In this document: one piece after another, positions 42,801 to 54,800 of the stretch
Layout: every line of letters begins with the position of its first letter
How positions within the stretch are numbered: position 1 is the stretch's first letter
Assembly (NCBI GenBank): GCA_963971305.1
Contig: OZ020313.1
Span: forward strand, 54,756,203 to 54,820,202
Length of the DNA stretch: 64,000 nt
Direction: 5' to 3'
Origin: Arcuatula senhousia
Taxonomy: Eukaryota > Mollusca > Bivalvia > Mytilida > Mytilidae
Made by a program: the position numbers and the translations under genes
Notes under the pieces: model-generated
What the model was told of the DNA's origin: nothing
What the model saw: the letters and a program-made list of their open reading frames with translations, nothing else
Database searches by the model: none

Positions 42801-45800
42801 GAAATCTTAAAAATATTGACTGTACTGTTATTCTGTGTTCACGAATTCATTCTGTACTGTTACTTCGTGTATTAATCTATCAAGACTGTCCTGTTATTTC
42901 GGGAATTAATTTTTTTTTTAAAGTAGAATACAGATCCCTCTTTGAAAATCAAAAAGTTATGTTAAATCCAAATCCAAAGTAATATGTAATCAGTCTAAAG
43001 GTATCACCTTTAAAGATGGACTGATGCAGAAATGATAACTGCTCTAAATTATCTTTTGGACAACATTTATATTCGTTTTGGGAGAACAATTTATCGCCAA
43101 GTCATTGGTATCCCCATGGGAACTAATTGTGCCCCACTTATTGCTGACCTTTTCTTGTATTGTTATGAATCCCAATTTATGGCAAAACTTCAAAAAGACC
43201 CCAACAGACAACATCTCATTGAAACTTTTAATTATACATACAGATATTTAGACGACATTCTTTCACTAAACAATCCCACATTTTCTAATTTCATTACGGA
43301 AATTTATCCCAAGGAATTAACCTTGAATAAATCTAACCTTACTGGTGATAGATGCCCATTTTTAGATCTAGATTTAAGTATAATCAATGGAAAATTACAC
43401 ACTAAAATATATGATAAACGGGATGACTTTTCATTCCCTATTGTGAATTTTCCTTTTCTAGAGGGAGATGTACCACTTGCTCCGTCTTACGGAGTATATA
43501 TTTCACAGTTGGTAAGATATGCTCGGATCTGCAGTGGTGTGTCTGATTTTAATGATAAAAACCGGTGTATTACAAAAAAATTTACTAAAACAAGGATATC
43601 GTTACCACAAATTAGTGAAGTCGTTTACTAAGTTTTATCATAAATATCTTTACCTTATTGGAAAATTTAACTGTACACGACGACTTTTGATTGTAAAGGG
43701 AATATCCCATCCAGATTTCTACGGTAATGTTCTTTATAGAGCAAATAAATTCAAAAACAATCCCTTGGGAATGCAAAATTGGCTTAAAACTTTATTAAAT
43801 AAAGGTTATGAAATGGATATTTTAGTAAAATCTTTGAATTTAGTCTTCTTTGGTAAAAATATTGATAATTTGATACTTACGGTACTTTAAAATGTTAATT
43901 GCCTTTTTATACTTATGTCATTTTTGAGCAATACAGCGGTCAAGTGTGTCGGTTTTGTGTGATAATGCATCATCAAATCAAGTGTTTGACGTGTTGTGTC
44001 GGATTTAAAATCGACATACTTGATTTTTTTACATCAGTTGATGGATGCTTCTTAGCTAGCTGTCAGTAACTTCGAGTGTTCTCAAGAGAGTATCTTTACG
44101 TCCCGTAAATTACTTGTTGTCCTTTTGTCTCAGATACTCTCTTGTTGAATTGAACTTCTATCGATTTGATTTTTACTGTGTGTTAGTTTGTGCTTTGTTA
44201 TTGATTATCATTAGGGGGAAGGTTGGCGCCAAAAAACTAGTTTAACCCCGCCACATTTTAATGTGCCTGTCCTAAGCCAGGAATCTTTATCAAAGCTTAT
44301 GTTTGTAATTAGTCGAATTTATGTTAATTGTTTTTTGTCAAGAAGAAGGTCTTTCAATGCACTTTGGGATTGGTCTTCAATCATATGTATTTTATTTTCG
44401 ATCCAGGGGCCAATTGAAAAACAGCGAGCAGCGACCGCTGGTCACATTGAAGGCTGCTGGCTGTTTTCCATTGTGGATATTTAAAATATACGTTTATAAT
44501 GTAGGTTGTGTCGCGTACACTTATTCCACATCTAAAATATTGCATAATTATCCCTTTTTGCTTTACTATCGTGATGCTACAGAGACAATAGATAGAGACG
44601 TTATACCATACAAATAATGTAAGACAGTTATGGCTTTACTCCCAAGCAGCACCAATTCGACTCGGCAATCAGAGAGATTAACATGAAAAGGGTGATAAAG
44701 TGAAAACTATTACGCTTACAGGAAAATAGTTCACCTGAAAATGTAAGCCACAAATTAAGCCATAATTATAGTATACAATTGTTTACTGGTCATGAGGGGA
44801 ACAGTACATTTGTTTCCACGAGGTACTTATTATTTCACGAGGCGCGTAGCGCCAAGGGAAATGGTAAGTACCGAGGGGAAACAAATGTACTGTTTTCCAA
44901 ATGACCAGTAAACAATTGTTTGGTAAACAACTTAACTAAAGCCACGCCTACTGCTCGGACTCTTTACTTTTTATACAGTGTACTCAGGCCACGCCTACTG
45001 CCAATCATACAAAAACCCCGCGAAATAGTATTACGGTACTATTGCCCTAGGGAAATAGTTTTTACTATATCCCTAGGGAAATAGTACTTTAACCAAATTC
45101 AAGATGAAATAGTTAAAATGTTTTATTTACCTGTATTTTATATAGAAAAAAATCTACTGAAGTATAATAATTTAATCTATGTAATAAATAGTATAACTAA
45201 CTAGGGAAATATTCAACTTGTGGCCGACCATCCTTTACAAAATTCACTCATGCGCTAGGCGCACTCGTGAGTTGTTGGATTGTTCGGTCACTCCTTCAAT
45301 ATTTCCTCATATTCGGAATCATTCGTTAGTTATACTATATGAATAAAAAGTTACGACGACGCGCAGCATGATACAACCGTGTTAAACCCTGTACGGAAAC
45401 CAAATGTCTACAAACATCGCCATAACATTATACGACCACAATTTTTTACGGTCGTGTATTAAATTTACAATATGTCTAAAAATTGATAAAACTGAAGGTT
45501 AAGATTAGTGAATGGTGAGCACAAAGAGTATTCTGTAAATATTCACTTTTTGTTAAGCTTAATACTAATGTGTTTCGCAGACCAGGCGGTATTATCTATG
45601 ATCTTCTAAATAGGTATTTTCACTATAGGCATATGTGCTAGGTACCTTTGTGCTACATCTTGAGTCGAACTCGCGCATCTGCATAAGCAGACATTGAATT
45701 CCCCATAGAACAATGTTGAAGTACATGTAGGTAAATCAAGAAATATTCTTTGGGGGCAACAATTCTGTTTGTTTATGTACGTGAACATAGTATTATTCAT

Positions 45801-48800
45801 GGAATTGAGTAGAGAAGAAAGTACACGGAGTATCAAAATATTATGTCGATTTTCCAGGTATTTTTTTTTGGGGGGGGGGGGGGTATGAATAACATTGCAA
45901 TGTTGTTTAATTTAAAAAATGCATTTATATTTTTTTTTTAAATGTAAACTGTTAGAATAGTTACTTGCGTATCTGGCTGTAATATGATTCATTGTGTAAC
46001 ATAGGGCAGCACCAAGTCGTGCTATGGATACTCCAACTCGACCATTCGGAATAGAGAAGGTAGTATATATTACAAGTTACATTGCCTTGCATGTGTATAT
46101 GACAGTAAGTCAATCTTGCAATTCGAAGTCTGTTTTTTATATACGATTCCAATTTTCAAGAACACAGAATATCAGTACAGTTTAACAGAAATAACTGTAC
46201 AGTAAGATTTTGACAGGCAAATCGGAACAGGAAATAACAGTACAGTTGGTTCTCTGTTACGAACATTTTCTACGATTTATTTTAAGGAAGAAGGGGTGTA
46301 ATTGCATTTTGAAGTGTTTTGAATCGCCGTTCATTTAAAATATTAGAAAAATAGGTAAATTATCGTAAATTATATAAAAACCATGCATCTGCTAGAAAAA
46401 TTCAAATATTGTTGATAAAGTACCAAATAATTTCCTTAAAACTGAAAGGAGATGGAAATATTTCTTTTAAAAAGACATAGGGTCAGCATATACAGTTCCA
46501 TGCTTCATATAGTTAACATAAACATCGATTTTAGTCCTGGTGTCCAATGTCAACAACAACCCGAAATATCCGTACAGTGAAAACGCGAAATATCTTTGCC
46601 CTCGCGGACAGCGTTTACCTAGTGTGCATATGGTGTATACCAATTTTATGCTCCTAGGTAGTCTTCTTCCTGTTTACCGAATACTTAGGTTTTTACACAT
46701 AATAGACATAAATGCAAAATTTCCGTCACAGTTTCCCAAGCAACTACATGAAATAGAGGTTTGATATTTTGTATACAGCTTTATCCTATAGTACCATATG
46801 GTGAATAGCGATTTTATGCTCCTTGGTAGTCTACTTCCGGTTACAGAATAATTAAGTTTTTACACATAATAGACATAAATGCAAAATTTCCGTCACAGTT
46901 TCCCAAGCAACTAAATGAGATAGAGGTCTGATATTTTGTATACAGCTTTATCCTATAGTACCATATGGTGTATAGCGATTTCATGTTCCTAGGCCAACTA
47001 CTTCCTGTTTACCAAGTATTTAAACTTGTATGCATGGCTTAGTTTGGGGAGCGGGGGTATCACTAGTGAGCATTAGCTCACAGATTTACTTGTTTTTTCA
47101 AAGCAGCAAAATATCTAGGTCTAATGTCTTTGCAGTTCCCTTGGTAACTATATGCACTTGAAAATAGATACTGGATATGGTCATGTACAGCTACTAACTG
47201 GATTGACTTTATATTTTGCTACAAGCTTTTAAGATATTCTTTATTACTTAGATTTCATTAAATATGTCCATTAGGTCATGCGGCCTTGATAACATTAATA
47301 AAAAATGAATCAATTTAATAGAAAGAGTATGAAATGACACATGTTTTTCATAAAATGTGATTTTAATTTTGAAACATGGTTTGTTTGTTCTTGTTTTTTG
47401 TCTTAGGTTCTCTCTAGTAGAATTGGACTTTGATCGATTTGATTTTTATTGTGTGTTTAGTTTTTGTGCTTTGTCTAGGAATATTGATAGGGGGAAGGTT
47501 GGGCCCAAAAAACTGGTTTAACCCCGCCACATATTACATGTGCCTGTCCTAAGCCAGGAATCTTTGACAAAGCTTTCGTTTGTACTTGTCTTTTTGATGT
47601 TTTCTGTTCCTTGTTTAAGAAGGGGATCTATCTGTGACTATTTCAGGGCTGGATTTGAATTATATGCATCTTATTTAGACCATGGGCCAATTGCAGAACC
47701 GCGAGCAGTGCCAAATGGCCTCGTTGAAGGCTGCTGGCGGTTGTCCATTGAGGTTTTTATTCTAAATTGCTGTTTAATTGTGGGCTGTGTCGCGTACACT
47801 TATTCCACATCTCATTATTTTCTATTGAACATAATTACCTTCAACTTATTGAATGCCTTGAGAAAATATTCAGAAACTAAATGAGCAATAACACCAGAAT
47901 CAATGGCTGTATTACATTGTATTAACTTGCTTTTTCTGATTGGCTTTAACAGACTTACTTTTAGCTTTTTTCATTGGAGCCTTGCCTTTCAAATTTTTTC
48001 CCGGACCCTTTCTTGGGCCAGACTTTCCACCACGACCTCGTCGTGACTCGGCACTTACATCAGCATTAACTTTATGCGTCGACTTCGTCGGACTCACATT
48101 TTCTTAGTCAAAACCAGAAAAACTTTTATCTTTATCTATATCATTCTCGGAGTCAAATAATTTCACTATTTCTGCAGTATCCATGCGATTAGACTTCCTA
48201 TTGGACTCATGGTCACTATCGGAATCTGATAACTCTGAACTTATATCTGAATACTTAGACCGAGCCATTGGCACCGGCAAATTATAAAAGCAAATAATCC
48301 AAAAAGATAAATGAAAGAGACTCGCCCTTCTTACACGTGGCCTTTGAGACAAAAAAGCGCGGGTTATTAGGCTTCATGGGCTTTTATACGGATGCATGGG
48401 TGTATGGTCACCCGTGCATGAATAACTATTTACTTTTCAGTTCTTAAGATAGCAAAGACACGTGGCTTGTTTGTTGACAATTATTCACATTAAACACGAT
48501 AAAGCCTGAAGGCTTAATGATAGATAATTACCTCTAACTAATTGAATGTTGTTTATTATTGTAGACTTATTTTTCTATATTTATGTTTCAGTATATGTGA
48601 TAGATTCTCTACAAGACTATATAGAGGGAACTACGGACACATTTGATGAGGAGTCGATTTATAATCCATCGTATGTATTAGAAATTTAATCAAAACAATT
48701 TGATAATGATCTTTAGAATAAAATGTAGTATGACTATGCTTTCTTACCCATGTTTTTTCCCAAAAATCTAATATTTTCACAGAAGGAAAATAAATACTGT

Positions 48801-51800
48801 GGATGTGGAATTAGAATCCTGTTGAACAGAATCTAACCAGTATTGACTACGACAGGTTTTTATTTTTCTAAATAAAAAATTCTTAATATGTAAAATACAT
48901 GGTGAATTTTCAGAAATAAAATAATTAGATTTTATATATTACATGTATCTTTTATTTTTCAGGCCAATATCAAGAGATCTTTACTATCTATTGGCTGACT
49001 ATTACTTTAAAAATCATGAACTTGCGTAAGTAATTTGTCATGTTACCGTAATGCAATGGTTGTAACAGTTGATGTCTAACAATGGGTTTGATCCTCAAGC
49101 AGTTTGAAAATGTCATGAAGCAATTTTCAGATTTGTTTTGACACCATTGACAAAGATGGTCTCAAGGAACAATAATTTACCTCAGGTAGGGAGCGAAAGT
49201 AATTAATATATTTTGGGCTGTTCCAGAACTAATCGTGTGTGTGGGGGGGTTGGGAGGAATTTCTATTACATATATGGTGGGTGGTGGGTGTTTTAGAAAT
49301 ATTGTGTGAAGAAACAATGATAAAATTAATTATTTTTTTATGGGTGGTGGGGTAAAGAAAAAAGGGCCTCCCGATCCCCCCCCCCCCCCACACACACACA
49401 TTTAATTCTGGAACAGCCCTTATGCTAAAATTATCAAATTTGCACATTTTTGAATGTTCAAACATGAAACAAAGTTTTATGTGTATATGAATCCTTCTGT
49501 CTGTTTTGCCGTCTGTCCATATACCCTGTAAGCACAACTCCTCCTTAATCTCTGGATTGATTTGATGAACTTTGCACGACATCATGTTAAGATCTGCATG
49601 AAGAAATTTAATTGCTTGCATATAACAGTGAAAAAATTACCATGAGATGAATTTTCTTCTAAATATTTACAATGTTTGTTTAACTTTTCAGGAAAGCTGT
49701 GAAGTATTATCTGAATGATATTTGTGTAAATCCTGATCGTCTAGACTCTTGGGCTGGGTTGGCTCTGGCTAAGATGAGTCAGATGGAGCAGAGACTCAAC
49801 TCCGTAAGTTATATTAGTTTATTTCAAGTGCTTTATAAAGTAAAAATTGAAAGCTTTTTAAGAACAGAAATCTTTTCAAATACTTGTAATGTTATATTAA
49901 TATATTTAGTAATCATTTTCATAAAAATCTTTTAAAATCTTTCCTTTAGATATGTGAATTACTTTAAAGTGATCTGAAATTGAAACAGACATGAAAATCC
50001 AATTGGTAAAAACATCCTAGTTTCTATTATTTCCATTTCAATCCAGCGGGAATAGATATGTTAAAAATTAAGTTTTTTCAAGTATATTACAATATGATTG
50101 ACTCAGAAAGCCAAAAATGAAAAAAATGAAATGATTCAATTTATTTCTTAAATGACTTCTTACAGACTGAGCTTAAGATGGATGCTCCCCTCCAGAAGAA
50201 ATCTATTCCTGCCTTGAGATGTTTCCGACGAGCGTTACAGATAGAGGATAGTAATGGTAAACTCTGGATGGAGTACGGCTCTCTGGCTTATCAACTACAC
50301 TCACACGCCTCAAGACAGATCAGATGGGTAATTATACATTAACAGGATATAGAGGGGGTGCGGGGGTATTAATGTTAAACTCTGGATGGAGTATGGCTCT
50401 CTGGCTTATCAACTACATTCACACGCCTCTAGACAGATCAGATGGGTAATTATACTCCTTGTTGTAACAGGGGGAGCGTACAGGTTAACTCTGGATGGAG
50501 TACGGCTCCCTGGCTTATCAACTCCATTCACATGCCTCCAGACAGATTAGATGGGTAATTATACCTCTTCTTGTTCGGGAGGGGGGGGAAGGTAGTAGTG
50601 GTAAACTCTCACTGGACTCTAGACAGACCAGATGGGTAATTATACACCGACAGGATATAAAGGGGGAGAGGGGGTATTAATGGTAAACTCTGGATGGAGT
50701 ACGGCTCTCTGGCTTATCAACTCCATTCACATGCCTCCAGACAGATTAGATGGGTAATTATACCTCTTCTTGTTCGGGAGGGGGGGGAAGGTAGTAGTGG
50801 TAAACTCTCACTGGACTCTAGACAGACCAGATGGGTAATTATACCCTTCTTGTAAGAGGGTAGGGGAGGTAGCAATGGTGAACGGCTCCCTAGCTTATCA
50901 ATTACATTCACACACCTCTAGACAGATAAGATGGGTAACTAAACTCCTACTTGTTAAGAGAGTTGAGGGGGAGGGTAGAAATGTTCGAGTCTTGATTGAG
51001 TATGGCTCTCTTGCTTATCAGTTGATTCTCACTCCTGTTGACAGATCAAATGGGTAATTTAACCTCGACTTGTTTGATAGAAGGATTAAAAAATATAAGA
51101 GTTAAATTGGTTTCCATAGCAAACATTTGAAGGTTTTGATAGAATTTCTTGAAAGTAACACAAGATAAGGCCTATGGGGTAAAGAGGAAGCATATTGATT
51201 TTGAGTCGAAAGGTCAAGGTAACAAGTTGTGTAAAACAGAGTGAGATCAGTTTCCAAAGCTTAACCATTGAATTCCATGATGGAATTTTATATAACTTGC
51301 ACACATTAAAGCCAATGAGGTAATAAAGGAACATATTGATCTGTAAGGTATAAGCTTTGCCATTCAGGAAACCTTGGGATATGCCCTTGTTTTATCTAAA
51401 TCTTTTATGTCTTTCAGAAATTGAGTTTCCCTCTGACCCCCGAGAGTGAGAAGTCAGCCAGGGACAGCTGTCAGGAGATGTTAATGACGTCCTATAACTG
51501 CTACCAGAAGGCCATTGATTGTGAGAATGAGGAAGCGTGGTTACAGCATTACATGATTGGGAAGTGTCTGGAGAAAATGAAGAAACCACCCAAAGAATAT
51601 CTCAAACATTATGAAGAGGTAATTTGTTAAAACAGTGAAATTTTGTTTTTGTTGTCATGTTTAGTTATAAAATCATTTACCATGCATGCTAATGCTAGAA
51701 AGTTCAATTGTTATATCAAAATCTATTACACATAGCTATAGCAGTAATTCATTGACACTTCAGTTGTCTGGTTTTATGTAAAATATCTTGTATGTGTTTT

Positions 51801-54800
51801 AACCCTTTAAGAAGTAGTTCTCATAATTCCTGTTTAATTTATTTGATTTATTGACTTATCTTTCATTTATGTTTTACAAGCAGCAGAGCATCTTTTTAAA
51901 TAGAAAATAATAAGATGTGGAATAAGTGTACACGACACAGCTCACATACCAAGCTGTAATATAGAAAAAACACAATGGACAACCGCCAGTAGCCATTAAA
52001 GTTTACATTACTTTTTAATGTTTCTATGTTATATAGGCAGCAGAGTGCATATTTGAAGAAAATGCTCCCTATCCTAAGAAGATATCATTTGCTTACACCA
52101 CTCCACACTTAGCTGTAGAAGCCCTAGAGGTAATGCTATGGGTAAAACATTTTGGTCAAGGTTAAACCAGGTGCAAACCTACAATGTAGGTTATAGTATG
52201 GTAAATAATAGAAGCACTCAGAAGGGTAAACAAATTGTTTCCCAACAACTACTTATAACAGTCTCTTGAAATTGAGTATTGGTTCATTATTGTGGGATTG
52301 GATTTCCTCTATTTCCTGTTTGTTGGCAACAAACACACCAATTTTTGTCTTTGACACATTTTAATCTTTATTTGATAGACAAAAATGTATTGAATTACCT
52401 ATTCTTATTGTCTTCAGAAATCTTTTGGAAGCATTTGTTATATTTAAACTTAGGTCATAGTCAAACTTTCTAGTTTAGTAAAGTTGAATTTTATCTGACA
52501 GGTCATAGATTTATTATATGGTGGACTTAAATAAGTATGATGACATTTTTTTGTAGATGTTCTACAGATTACATGCCTCTATACTGAAGATTCTTTTGGA
52601 TGACCCGGTTTCTGACCCTGACTATCACATGTTTGAGGAATTTGTCAACAAAGCAGCTGTCAGTCCGTTTGCTGTGGGTAAACAGAAGAATGAGGAATCC
52701 AGTGATAGGTATAAAGCCATTTCTGATAATTAGGTGACAGATGAGGGGGATATATATAATATTCTTTTTATCTGTAATTTAAAAAAAAAACCACTTATTT
52801 AACGAGTTTTCAGTACAATAACCTCACAAGACGTCACAAATTACGTAAAATTTCATCGCATGATGTCACAGTTATCAAGTGCTCCCACCTGATATTTTCT
52901 TGTATCATGGACTGTCCAGGATACTAAAAAATATCAGGCAGATGAGAGTAAAGGAAAAAGCTGCTAATTACCAATAATAGCATTTATCTCTTGTTACAGA
53001 AAGTCATAGAAATATTAAATTATAAATTGAATATGATGTCCAAAAAAATATTAAATAGAAAATCAGGGAATACCTACGTAAAGCTTTTATTTCAATGTTA
53101 AGTTTCATTTAAGTGTATATATTAAATAGCATCACAAATGTTTGACAATATTTATGCCAGTAAGATATGTTTATTTATTGCTTGTTGCCTTTGATTACCT
53201 TCTATAGAAATATTATTATGATATAAATTACCCCATGGGTACCTCTTTGATTCTTTCTTTCTTGCATTAGATAGGTGTGTGATTTGTTATTTTTGCAGTA
53301 ACAGCAAAGAGAATGAAATGGAAATCAAGCAACCAGGAACACCAAAACAACAATCATCAATTGACCACACATATTCTAAGGCAAAAGAAAAAATGGCTTC
53401 TATGTTATCACAGACTTCAGAATTGTCTCAAGAAAGTTCCATACAGTCTTTGAGTGATTCCCAGGAATCAAATTTCATGTCATCAAGTCAAGTGAGCCAA
53501 TCAGATTTCCTGTCTCAAGATGTCTCAGCAGACTCTTCCTGTCAGCCAATGGATATTGATGAAACAGAAAATAGTGCAATGTCATCAAATTTTAGCCAAT
53601 CAGTAACAAAGACACAAGAACTGTCAGCCAATGACATGAGAGAAGAGGTTTCACAATCTAGACCAAATGAAATCAAACTGACACAAGTGGAATTGTTAAA
53701 GAAATACGCCAAAGGTAATGAGAGCCCGTCAAGTATTAGTAGTTCTGACATGTACGAGGATGAGGATGGAAACATTACAGTCACAGCTAAGTTAGAGGTC
53801 ATAGGAAGGTCATCATCATCAGAGGAAGATCAACCTTCAGCAGACGACTCCAAAGCAGACTTGCCAAGGATTGAGTCTCGACAGAGTTTAGGCTTTGTTC
53901 CAATGCTGACAGATGATAAAGGTAATAAATGTTTCAAAAAGTTGAATTGTAGTCTACTAGCTTTGCAGATGTGGCTTGAAAATGGGTTGGAAAACACCTG
54001 GGGCAGCTACAGGATCCCAGTTTATTATGAAAGCCATACTTAGGTTGCCATTTTCCACTTAAAAAAATATTGCAACAAATATCCTTATTATGTTTTCAGT
54101 TGATTTATTGTTGGCAAAAAATGAATCTGAAACAATGTGATATTTAATTTGTATCATAATCATTTGCATATTCCATTATAATCTATTAAATGTGTATTAT
54201 AATAAAGATACTACAATGTACTGGGTGGTTTAAATTTTGTGTTTTCAGTACCAAAATGCATTCGGGAGGTTTTATTTTTGCGTTTTATTAGATCATGGAA
54301 TATTGGGACCTTCTAAATGTTATTTACGCGAGGAGATATTTTCGTGAATTTGTCACGATCACGAAATTAGCGAAAATAAACCCCTTGGAAAATTTCCCTT
54401 TTACAGTATTTATATCTATTTGCAGATAATTCAGAGAAACAAAGCAATCAGATGGAAACTGAAGAAAATTCTCAGGACATACAGGATAGTGCTAAACAGG
54501 CTTTAGATAATGTTGTCACTGTAGTGGATACTGTCCATGAAATATTGTCTGAAGTCAAAGAATCAGAACAAACTGACAAGGAAAGTGGCAATTCCAAAAA
54601 TAATAACCCTGTCAATGATGAAAACAAAACTGTAACTACTGAAAAGAAAGAAGAATCTTCAATGGATGTTGACATAAAAACTGAAGAAAAGGAGGGAAAT
54701 AAAAACTCCCTCTCTTCATCAACTGGAAGTAAGGAAGATAAAAAGATGGAAACCAGTTTGATGTCAACATCTCTCCAGTCTATTTGTCAGTATGAGTCAG

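Larger units (their letters stand above)
42411..46626. mobile_element. 4.2-kb DNA transposon with 26-bp perfect TIRs and CATAT target duplication
   Basis: Left end CACACTAGGTAAACGCTGTC (to CGCGAG) equals the reversed right end over 26 nt; similarity continues imperfectly for ~75 nt. CATAT is at 42406-42410 and 46627-46631, and intact copies of the host repeat (14951, 46786, 46960) have one CATAT. Subterminal 'ctgtactgttatttc' words recur at both ends (about 42459, 42829, 42862, 42889; reversed at 46173, 46190, 46229, 46570). No transposase ORF; superfamily unknown. Confidence 0.85.
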
